A stretch of DNA of 64,000 nucleotides from Watersipora subatra (lineage: Eukaryota; Bryozoa; Gymnolaemata; Cheilostomatida; Watersiporidae), in contig NC_088714.1 in assembly GCF_963576615.1 (NCBI RefSeq), positions 27,214,558 through 27,278,557 on the forward strand. The letters are read 5' to 3'. Below, in pieces: positions 50,701 to 60,400 of this stretch (its first letter is position 1; every line of letters begins with the position of its first letter). The translations under genes were made by a program, and so were the position numbers. Below the pieces are notes generated by a model, which saw nothing but the letters and a program-made list of their open reading frames with translations, was not told where the DNA came from and did no database searches.

Positions 50701-51407
50701 ACATGTAGCTTTATTTTTTTAAATAGGTGTAACAACAGCTTCTAAGGTTTTTTAAAAAATGACACCATACTTTTTATTATTAGCTCCACGCATTAAGTTA
50801 GATTTTTGTAAGTGTTGTGCTACATTGTTTCATACAAAAAATTTGTATTTAATTTTTTTTGGTTTTATTATTAAATGTTATTCTTATGTAAATATTCATC
50901 CAGCACAACTGATATTTCATTACTATTTTGTTTGCAACGTTTTTCATTGGTAGTACATCATGAGAGCCTGCATCAAACTGAATAGATTCTCAAATGTTCA
51001 GGTAGATCGACGAGTGCGTACAATTGAAGAGTTGTCTTTCACCTTATGAGTGGCCAACTCCTAAGTAGGCATGCTAATCGCTCTAAACAAACTACCTGTA
51101 GAAGGATGAACAGTGCATACAGAATTAAGGCAGTGCTATGTTCAAGGCTGCCGTATGCTGCTCAGAACTCCCACTTGCGATTCTAGTACCATTTGAACAA
51201 GTTAGCAATAACAATAATTAACATTCTTTGTTTCAGATACTTTTCGCTGATATCGGACTCTACTGTTTCTTAGAATTTGGACGAAAAGCTTTTCCAGATT
51301 TGCTTGAAATTACGCCTTGGGTAAAAGAATTTGTAGAAAAGTTTCAAAATGATGAAAGAATTAAAAACTATCTGGCAACTCGACCACCATCTCCAATTGG
51401 AATCTAA
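44765..51407 (+). CDS. Sigma-class glutathione S-transferase, gene E (4 coding exons)
   Basis: Coding exons are 44765-44900, 48538-48630, 49850-50088 and 51237-51407, with the same four lengths, GT-AG borders and 212 residues. Tyr9, Arg15, Glu17, Trp40, Lys44 and PLGQVP are present, and the loop reads VMSRTIARF with Met64-Ser65. The C-terminal domain begins with AWDEAMNDM, as in gene D. Exon 4 differs from its paralogues: it reads ILFAD where the others have (I/V)SLAD, so the helix-cap Ser158 is Leu, while Asp161 is kept. Intron 1 (3637 nt) contains a five-copy 44-bp tandem array, further degenerate repeats and a Helitron-like copy. The ATG follows TTGGCATAG, which suggests a 5'UTR intron; a candidate first exon lies near 43590-43668. 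AATAAA at 51980 may end the transcript. Confidence 0.93.
44982..45200. repeat. 44-bp tandem repeat (about 5 copies) in GST-E intron 1
   Basis: Nearly identical units containing TTAGAATACTTCTACATGTG and TTCTATGTCATAATG, starting about 80 bp past exon 1. Confidence 0.95.
45235..45700. repeat. Degenerate ~90-bp tandem repeats
   Basis: Recurring GGTCATAGACATCTA, AATAGTTTGATATTTTTACT and ATATTGCTAATAGC motifs spaced at about 80-100 bp. Confidence 0.55.
46333..46475. repeat. 31-bp tandem repeat (4 copies)
   Basis: Units of TTACCAGGTAGTACTATGCA plus ATGACTAAGTG. Confidence 0.9.
46830..47293 (+). mobile_element. Helitron-like element in GST-E intron 1
   Basis: The right end has CCTGTGCAACACCGGTCATT and ends CATCTAG|T at 47293. 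An antisense tRNA-like module (minus strand GCGTAGCTCAATTGGGTAAG) is near 46945-47010. A second family 5' end (TCTCTACTCTAATAAGAGCC) starts directly after it, so two copies sit head to tail. The left border is approximate. Confidence 0.6.
47294..47400 (+). mobile_element. Helitron-like 5' fragment
   Basis: Starts TCTCTACTCTAATAAGAGCC with a GTCTGTCTGTCC tract and GGGGTTCAAAC (B-box-like). It fades into intron sequence. Confidence 0.45.
49500..49835. repeat. CATAGACATATAAACT degenerate tandem array
   Basis: About 20 loose copies of a 16-18 bp unit, ending about 15 bp before exon 3 of gene E. Confidence 0.8.
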
Positions 51408-51979
51408 TTTCAAGATCCAACACCACTAATGACTGTACCATGGCAATGAATTATAGCTGCATCATTTAAATATCTGTATTCAATGTTTGCGAGCATTTCT
51501 GTTAACTTCATAGGTACTTTACTTTACAAAATAACTAAATATCACATTTCATTACATACCTTTAGATTGGTTATTATCTAAAGCTTTAGACCCTAAAATG
51601 ATGACTCTAGGATTTCAACACTATTACTACGCACTCTAGGTGATGCACTCTAGGAACTCAGCACTATTACTATGCACTTTAGGTGATGACTATAGGAAGT
51701 CCATACTATCAACATCAGTTCACTTTGTGTACTGTTTTCTATGTTGAATGATTTGCACAAGTATCGTTTGACTAATACTCCAATACAATTATTATAGGAG
51801 GTATTCTACATGTTTGTAGACTTCTGTACAATTATGTAATAGTTGCTCAGATTGTCATACTAGATTGGTAAGATTTGCCTTACCCTTTGTGTAGAGAATT
51901 TTCGCTTTGTTGATTTTGTAGCTGAAACCTAAATAATTTACTAATTTGCTCATCTATAAAAATGCAGCCACTATATACT

Positions 51980-51985
51980 AATAAA
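51980..51985 (+). terminator. Possible polyadenylation signal of GST gene E
   Basis: AATAAA about 570 nt past the gene E stop. No closer canonical hexamer was seen, so the 3'UTR may be long or use a variant signal. Confidence 0.35.
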
Positions 51986-52545
51986 AATATAATGAGAATG
52001 AAATGGCATAGCCAAAAGGTTCTCACAGATTTTCTTTGCATGTAAAATAGCTAAAAAAAGCGTAAAATTCAATGAAATTGAAAGCACGATCTGAAACATC
52101 ATAACATAAAATAGCACTTGTTTAAAACACAGTGGTCTTGTTTAACCTGACAGCTTATACTGAACAAGGTGAAAATCTAATAATGAAGCATTTACAATAC
52201 ATGCAGGAAAAGGTAGTAATTTGAAAAGAAAAAGTAACAACATATGCAAGAAGAGGTAACAACATACAAAGGAAATGATAACAACGCATGCAGGCAAGGC
52301 TAGTAACATAAAAAGGGAATAGCAACAACTCATTCAGCAAATTTTGTGAAGCAATTGTACACGTTGGTGGTAACAGTACACGCTAAAGCCGGTACTGTTA
52401 CCATTTCTTCCATAGTCCTGCAATATAGACTGTCATATGACCAGAGTAGCACTGCTGAAACAGTGTAGGATAGCAGTATTACAGTAAGTGTACCAGAGAT
52501 AATGATATGATGTTTGATTTTTGAAGCATGATGTATGAAGTATGA

Positions 52546-52560
52546 CTGTATATATATATG

Positions 52561-52635
<75 letters not shown>
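52546..52635. repeat. AT dinucleotide microsatellite
   Basis: Almost pure TA repeat. The minus-strand Ile-Tyr frames across it are artefacts. Confidence 0.97.
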
Positions 52636-52637
<2 letters not shown>

Positions 52638-52639
52638 CC

Positions 52640-52960
52640 CAATGACTACAATATAGCCAGCAAAGAAAAAGAAAAGGTAGAGAAATAGCTCCCTCTTGGA
52701 GAAGAGATTGAAAAATGCTGGGATGTAAGAACAACTGTAATCCAAATAGGCATTGGGGCACTGAGCGCAATATCACCAGCGCATAAAATGTGGCTTGCCC
52801 AAATACCGGCAGCAATCAACTCAGGTGAGCTGCAGAAAAGTGCGCTATTGAGAACAGCTAAGATCTTGAGGCGAGTGCTCAAACTCCCAGGTCTCTGGTA
52901 GGAGACCCGAGTTAGAACAGAAATTACCACCCATACGGGTTAACCGGGGTGAGGAAACAA
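52640..52960 (+). mobile_element. 3' end of a non-LTR retrotransposon polyprotein
   Basis: The plus-strand frame reads [20 protein letters not shown], then [14 protein letters not shown] and ending ALLRTAKILRRVLKLPGLW before a stop at about 52902. This matches the usual C-terminal tail of reverse-transcriptase polyproteins (VVIGALG ... QKTALLGTARILRKVL). One in-frame stop lies just upstream, so the copy is decayed. The clade is not determined. Confidence 0.55.
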
Positions 52961-53078
52961 TTTTTTATATATGAACATATGTTTGTGTTATATATAATAC
53001 ATATTATATATGCATTATATATAATATGTATATATATCATACATAATGTATATATAATAAATATTTTGTATATATAAA

Positions 53079-53242
53079 ATAACTAGCACTGTTGGCCATT
53101 ATTTGTAACAATTGTTAAGCTGGCCCAAAATGTGGGTATTATTTTAGTAAAGATTTTAATACAGATCTAGCTTTGTAGGTAAGTTACTCAAATTCATTAG
53201 ATAGTTATTCTATTACCCGTGCAACACTGGGCATTTGGCTAG
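53079..53242 (+). mobile_element. Helitron-like 3' end, plus orientation
   Basis: Contains TTGTTAAGCTGGCCCAAAAT and TAGGTAAGTTACTCAAATTC, and ends CAACACTGGG...TTGGCTAG at 53242. It is inverted relative to 53619-53785. Confidence 0.6.
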
Positions 53243-53618
53243 TAGTAATATATCATACTTGTATGATATATCATATGTATGAAAAGGTATATATATTATA
53301 TATACTATTATATATATTTATATATAATATATTACGTATATTTACATATAGTATACATATTATATATAATACATACTACACACTATATATAAAATAAATA
53401 ATATGTTTATATAATATATATAACTATATATATATTTTACATATAAATATAATATGTATATTTTAGATAGATATATAATATATACTGTATATTATATAGT
53501 AAATATATAAAATATATTTACTATATAATATATATTATATAGTACGATTGTACTATATAATACATATAATATATTTATGAATATACAGTATTTCTATATA
53601 TATATATATACTTGTATA
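53243..53618. repeat. TATATA-rich tract between inverted Helitron-like ends
   Basis: About 375 bp of nearly pure A/T with many short palindromes. Confidence 0.9.
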
Positions 53619-54000
53619 CTAGCCAAATGCCTGGTGTTCCACAGGTAATAGAATAATTACCTAATGAATTTGAGTAACTTACCTAGAAAGCTAGATCTTT
53701 ACTAAAATCTTTACTAAAACAATACCATTATTTTGAGCCAGCTTAACAATCATTATGCGTGAAAGTCAACATTGCTAGTTGTTAACCACCAGCAAGCACT
53801 TTAAGCATGAGTATCTTAACCAATGTAATGACTATTTGCTCAATGAATCTATTGTATTTCGCGTAGCTTAATGATTAGGTTCACTGGATGGCGATGTGCA
53901 CCAGTGTTGTGCAGGTCTTTTATTGCTAGATTATAGCTGCTATAACTGGACACAGGGTTTAACAAAAAGGCAAAAATACAAACACTGAGATTTATATATA
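53619..54000 (-). mobile_element. Helitron-like element, minus orientation
   Basis: Starts CTAGCCAAATGCCTGGTGTT (reverse of the 3' end). A tRNA-like module (GCGTAGCTTAATGATTAGGT) is near 53860-53930, then GCTATAACTGGACACAGGG. It ends in the AT-rich 5' part near 54000 and is followed directly by another copy. Confidence 0.6.
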
Positions 54001-54002
54001 TA

Positions 54003-54406
54003 CTACCCAAATTCCCGAGGTGTCAAAGGTATTAAAAAACAGCTTATATACAGTGGCAGGTAATGTAGTGGTCTGCCACTTGTCATTTGCTTGGCACATT
54101 ACCAATGAATAATTTGAGTAATCTACTACTACCTGTATTGCTAAACCTATTAATAAGAGCTGTGAGAGCAAGCTTTAGTGAAGTTGTGTAACACAGAGTG
54201 CTATGAGTATTTTAACCTACATAGGGACTCATATCGCATAACGATTCAATTTCGTCTCTCCTAGCTTAATTGGTTAAATAGTTGCCCGGTGAAAGGGAGG
54301 TCTAAGATCAAATCTAGCACGTAGCGGATCATTCATTCCTAGACTTTAATTGCTATAACTGGAAAGACCGAATGATGAACTTTGCGATATATGAGCTATA
54401 TATAGA
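54003..54406 (-). mobile_element. Helitron-like element, second minus copy
   Basis: The reverse 3' end is degenerate (CTACCCAAATTCCCGAGGTG). Internal ATAAGAGCTGTGAGAGCAAG, tRNA-like CTAGCTTAATTGGTTAAATAG near 54260, GCTATAACTGGAAAGACCG, and 5' end TCTATATATAGCTC on the minus strand at 54406. Confidence 0.6.
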
Positions 54407-54839
54407 TTAGAGTTCCACATTGGAGATGACCTACTTTTACCTCTGCTCATCAATATTCAATCTGTAGGAAATGGAAAGTGACATAAACTGTTATTGGTTT
54501 GAGGTTCAAAACACCTACATTCACTATATGGACTAAGGGTAAGACTTACCTTTGTGATTAAAAAAAATAATGTGTAGTTTTGTTTCAGGGAGATGCATAC
54601 AAAGATACTACATTTTAAAACACAGAACGTGCAGTCATTTATATTAATTAAACTATCAGGAAGTTGTCATTGCGTGTGTGCGTGTGTAAATGCGGTATGT
54701 ATCCAAATTTTGTGGCTGATTTTAACCAACTTCTTGCACATTTTGTCACTGTTTTCTCCCAGACCGCCAAAAGTATTTAGTTTCAAATTTCTGTCTAGCT
54801 CCTGATAATCAGCCTCCTAAACACCCTGAAAAGGAAAGA

Positions 54840-54875
54840 AAAGGAAAGAAAGAGCATTGCCGGGCTTACGGCTAG
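54840..54875 (+). mobile_element. Isolated Helitron-like 3' end
   Basis: GCATTGCCGGGCTTACGGCTAG ends at 54875, followed by T. The matching 5' end was not found. Confidence 0.4.
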
Positions 54876-54985
54876 TTGATAATAAAAAAGAGCTTAAATC
54901 TAAGGCTAAAATGTCTGAGAAAAATCAACCTTTATAGCCTAAGACAAGCTGATGAAAGTCATGATGATTTACAGTTTTAGTTACA

Positions 54986-55117
54986 TACAGAGGTGAGAGG
55001 GCAAATGTCTCAAGATGTTCAAGAATCTCATTTGTACTCAACCAGTTGGTATATACAGAGGTGAGAGGGCAAATGTCTCAAGATTTTCAAGAACTTTATT
55101 TGTACTCAACTAGTCGG
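54986..55117. repeat. 67-bp direct duplication
   Basis: Two adjacent copies starting ACAGAGGTGAGAGGGCAAAT, a few differences apart. Confidence 0.9.
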
Positions 55118-55207
55118 GATGCTTAGTTGACTTATTGGTTCAAGGTGAGACTCCAAACCTTTTTCTTCTACTTATTTGAGCGTTTGGAAAACCTTATAAA
55201 CAACTTT

Positions 55208-55350
55208 GGTATTACTATGGTATTACTATGGTATTACTATGGTATTACTATGGTATTACTATGGTATTACTATGGTATTACTATGGTATTACTGTGGTAT
55301 TACTATGGTATTACTATGGTATTACTATGGTATTACTATGGTATTACTAG
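55208..55350. repeat. 11-bp tandem repeat (about 13 copies)
   Basis: Near-perfect TATTACTATGG units directly left of a MITE family 1 copy. Confidence 0.97.
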
Positions 55351-55385
55351 GGCATTTCTTGTGGATCTCAGCAATTTTCTTTAAT

Positions 55386-55837
55386 AAAGATGAACTTGCA
55401 CAGAATTTTAGTTGATTTTATCGAAAATTATTGGTATGTTTTATGATTTCCGTTTGTTTTTTATGTTTGATGTGACTGCCAGAATGTTCCAAAATTGCAA
55501 CCAAAAAACCATTAATCTTATTAAAACACTCAGATCAAGCAAAAATGGTATTATGACGTCTATAGTTGCAAAGATACTGCCAGAATAGAGACACGTAATG
55601 CTACAACTTGCATGCAATAGTAGATATCAACTATCGCAACAATAACAACTAGTGACGTCATTTCGGCACGCATTTTTCTTCTGAGCGTTTCACTCGCAAT
55701 GAAATTTGGTCAATTTTAATCTGGAAATATCCTAGCAGTCAGATCACCCACCAACATCAAAAACAATCTCAAATTAAAGAAAAATATGGATACTTTCTGA
55801 TAATATTTACTAAAATTTTGTCAAAATTCATCTTTAA
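55386..55837. mobile_element. MITE family 1 copy upstream of GST-F
   Basis: About 450 bp; left end AAAGATGAACTTGCACAGAA, right end TTCATCTTTAAG in inverse. Internal TCTATAGTTGCAAAGAT and ACTAGTGACGTCATTTC match the copies at 9323 and 23023. Confidence 0.7.
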
Positions 55838-56727
55838 GCCGAGTATGTAGTAGATAATAACAAGAGCTCTGTAGCATTACTTGTAACAGTACTTGTACAT
55901 TTTGACATTCAACATGGGAAAATATTGCTCTGCCTCTGCAGAAGTTAGACCTAGTCATATAGTTTGACCTTCTGAGGTACAACTAACCAAGTCTGTGAAG
56001 TGTCAGGAGGCGTGCATAGTTTGAATTCTAAACCTATCATTGTGTTCAGGTAGACCAGAATTTAGTAATTAATAAATTCAAAATAAATATTGAATTTTTG
56101 TGCAACAAACTAGAAGCCAAACTATGCACTTTTTCTAGTTTTATATAGACTTGGTTAGTTCTGCCTCAAAACTTAAAACTATACTATCATTTTTGGCACA
56201 GTAATCTGGTGTTGCTGCGTACAGAATAAAACGTTTGCTATTTATGTTCCACCTTGCGGGATCTAAGTTTGGCCTGCGTGTGGTACATGAAACATCTCTG
56301 TCATGTTGGCAGGCATTTATTATAAACTGCACAGTTCCAAGTCTGTAAAATTGAATTATTGTGCCACCTTTCACCTCATTAAGTCCTAGGTGCTAAATCT
56401 CAGTACAGATCTACGTAATACATCCTAAATTCATGAACGAATTATATATGTGACTTTCGTGATTCGATCTTTACCTTGTGTTTATTTTGTACACATTTCA
56501 GACCGCTGTATAAAATTCATCGTTAATTGTTTTCAGAAAAATACAACATAAATGAATGTGTTGTTTACTTTGTTGTACTTTACTCAGTTGTCACTTGATA
56601 CCACTAATTGACTTAGTAGATCTGTTTTGTTTGTACTTTGCATCTTGTTCAGCCTGCCTAAAACCAATAAGGCTAAAATTGTTCAATAGGTTCATAAAAC
56701 GATACGAATTGTACTTCTATGTTACAG

Positions 56728-57373
56728 ATGGTAAATGAAGACAAGCTCAAATACTTTGATTTGTACGCTAGAGCGGAGCCAACCAGGATGCTTTATGCTG
56801 TTGCTGGTCAGCCATTGCAAGATGTCAGGGTGTCATTTAAGGATTGGCCAGCTATGAAAAACGGTTGGTATAATCTATATGTGTGACTTCGTAAGCAATG
56901 GAAGAGTGACTTGTAATGATTTCGCAAAGTTAGAGCATGATGACATGCCAAATGAGTTGCAGCAGAATAATTTGATGCCAATCAAACATTTATCATATTA
57001 GCACCTCAGGCTCTTCCAACTCCTTTGCTCCCTTACTTTATCTCTCTATCTCTCTATCTCTCTCTCTCTTTCACCACTCACTTTCTCTTTATCTCTCTCC
57101 CTCTCTCTCTCTTTCACCACTCACTTTCTCTTTATCTCTCTCTCTCTCTATCTCTTTCACCACTCACTTTCTCTTTATCTCTCTATCTCTCTCTCTCTCT
57201 CTCTCTTTCACCACTCACTTTCTCTTTATCTCTCTATCTCTCTATCTCTTTCACCACTCACTTTCTCTTTATCTCTCTCTCTCTCACTCACTACTCTCTC
57301 ACTACTCACTCACTTTCCCTCTCTCTCTCTCTCTCTCTCTCTCACTCACTACTCTCTCACTACTCACTCACTT

Positions 57374-57417
<44 letters not shown>

Positions 57418-60400
57418 ACTACTCTCTCACTACTCACTCACTTTCCCTCTCTCTCTCTCTCTCTTTCTCTCTCTCGTGCAGTTGGTCATGTTGGCGAAGG
57501 CTGCCTCATGGTTTAGGTTTTATCACTGACTTCTATGCAGCTTTGTTTTCCAGTTTTCTCGTTTTCTAGTTTCTAGTTTCTAGTTTTCTCTTAAGGAGTA
57601 TAGCTTGTTATGAACCAGAAAGTAAATGGTGACTTGACGTCATTTTAAATATTTTAAGACGTCATTCTATACTTTAGTAGAGCATATAATATAGAAGTAA
57701 ATGTTGGCCTACTATTTCTGTGTGTGACTCACTGAGTAACTTGCTATCAATTATAAACTAAAATCACAGCATGTACTACTAACTGCTAATCCTAACTTGA
57801 TTGAACCGTTAGGAGGGATTCTGACTTATGAGCCTAATCTCAAACTCAATAAATATTTATGGAAAGACTGCTGTCATTTAGCTAATAGCTGACTCAGCAG
57901 TTTTTAATTGATTGGTGATTTTACCTGCTGTCTTTTTCATTGCGCAATTTTGGAAACTCTTCGTAGCTAATGATGCAATTAAACAACATAGGGCTTGACT
58001 TTATGGGTCTCTGTAGTTGATAGCAGCCTTGGTGCATCAGTTAAGGTGGTAACTTATGATCAGTAGGGGCATACAAACACAAAGCAGACTGTTCATCGCT
58101 GGATTTTGATCGCTATAACTGGACACAGGGATCAAAACAAAAGACCATCAAAGCGACAAATAAACACTGAGGTTTATACACATAATATGATATACTTATA
58201 TGTAAGAGCCATAGAAATGATAAAAACGTCTTAGTCTAGTGGTTATGCGTGCTTGTTAGTAGACTTGTGGTTTGAATGTTGTGAGTTGAAATCCTCTGCA
58301 AAGTTTAAATTTAATTGCTGGATTTTAATCGCTTTAGTTGGACACACTGAGGAAAACAAAAGACCAGTGGTTTGAGGTCACACAAGAACAATTGGCAGTG
58401 TTAGAAAGGGTGTCCAACCACAATATTACTTCTGTGCTACATTTGTCCAAAGTCTTCATACCCCAGTACAACCTCCCTCCCCCACCCGACTCCTCCCCTC
58501 CCTCCCGTTATCAAACTATAAACATTCGATGAGCTATTTTTATAGTAACCAAATAGCCACAGCAGCTATCCAGCCAAGCTGTAAAATTGCTATTCACGTT
58601 AGGGCCATTTTAAAAGGTATATTGTTCAAAGATGCTAATATGCACACGAGAAAAGACAACTTCCTTTTATACTAAATGTTCATAACTTCTCGCCTTCAAA
58701 TTAAAAATATTAGTACTTTGTCAGTCTAGTGTGATGTAAGAGATCATCAGGTGAGGTATAAAGTACAGAGAATAACTATGCGCACAAGTATTCTAAAGAA
58801 GGTGATTGATTAGTGCAGATGTTAGAGTGCTGGGGTCGTGACCCAACACTCATGAGCTAGAATCCCGCTTAAAACTGTCATTTACCCCTACATCTAACCG
58901 TAGCTTCAGACAGATGAATATACACAGTTCTTATTATAGTAAAGGTTTAGTAAAGAATCTTTTTACATGTAAAGTTCTTTTTGTAAATGCAGATGCGATA
59001 AATTTTGTGGTTTTTAATGCAATCTGTAGTTTGAAAGACAATTTCCGCTCCCATACAGTGTCTGGAGAGTTGGCTCTATACAGTGTCTGGAGAGTTGGCT
59101 CCATGGTAATAACCAGCTATTTATAAGAGCTTTGTGGTGCCTTACTTTCTAGCCTAAATTCAGTTTACAAGTTACAAGGTTTATATGCGTAGCAGATAAA
59201 TGAAAAAAAATCAAATATTCTAACTTTTGAGGCAAGATGTTTATACCATTTGTTGTTGTAGCCCAGCCTCTTGGACAGATGCCAGTGCTAGAGTGTGCAG
59301 CAGGGACTCTGGTAATGTCCAACTCTATTGCAAGATATGTGGCTAAAAGATTTGGTAAATATTTACTAACCATTACCTTTGCATTAAGAGTTTTGTTAGG
59401 ATGATGACAATCTTGTTGATGATGTAAAGCCTTTTAGGGTAGAGGACATGTAAAACTAGCTTTAAAATTTATAAAGGATTAAGTCTGACTTTAGGAAGGG
59501 ACAAAACTATAATACATTAACTACTTTATTACTTTATCAACTTGTTGTGACAGTAGTTAGCGAAGTCTCCAAAAATGCGAAGTTAAAAATAAAATTTTCA
59601 GTTTTGCATTTTTTATTACTTCTTATTTTACAGCATCTAATGCGCAATGGCTAAACAGTATTTAAATTTTTAAAATGATTTTACTAATAATTTACAGAAA
59701 GCTTTAAAAAGAATATGGTGAAGAAGTGAACTCATTGTGGTATAACTTTGTGCAAAGCTTTTTATTGCTAACCATTTTTTAATTCAACTAAAGTTTTTTG
59801 TTTTAGAAACACAACACTGGGTGTTAGATTATAATGCTTCCAACATTTTAAAAGCACATCATAAACATTAATTTGAATAATAATGTAAAAACCTAAATGT
59901 TTAACTAAATGGTTAGTTATGTTTCACTACAATTATACACATTATAAAGAGCATAGCGCATGAAGGTCAGTTTGTTTTTTGTTGGTTAAATAATCAATTT
60001 AATGACTGAACCTAGTTTTTGTGTTTTTTTTCTATCTCATCTTGGCTTAAAAGTTATATAAGTATTAGAGTAATAGTAATCATCAAAAGACATCAATGGT
60101 TAGAGCCGTAATTTATTAAATTTATTTAACTAAAGTTATTCTTTAAATAGGTTTTCTTGAAGAAATTTTTTCTAAGGATTTTCTTGAACCAGAAAAAAAC
60201 ATATTCGTAATATTATACGGAAACTTGCTATATGTTTGAGAAAAGTAGTACCCTATACTAAAATTTAATTGAAAAAAAAACTTGTACTTCGAATATTCCA
60301 TAAAATAAATATTTCTTAAATAAAGTTCATTTTAAGAAATTTATTTAAAGAATGGAATTCATTATTTATTCATAATAAATTTATTCATTTAAATAAAATT

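Noticed and set aside
52433-52815. Ile-Tyr-rich minus-strand frames
   Set aside because: They run through the AT microsatellite and the antisense of a LINE fragment.
55127-55415. GITMVLLWYY-repeat frames
   Set aside because: Translation of the 11-bp tandem repeat.
57025-57516. 163-codon Ser/Leu-rich frame
   Set aside because: Direct translation of the CT microsatellite inside GST-F intron 1.
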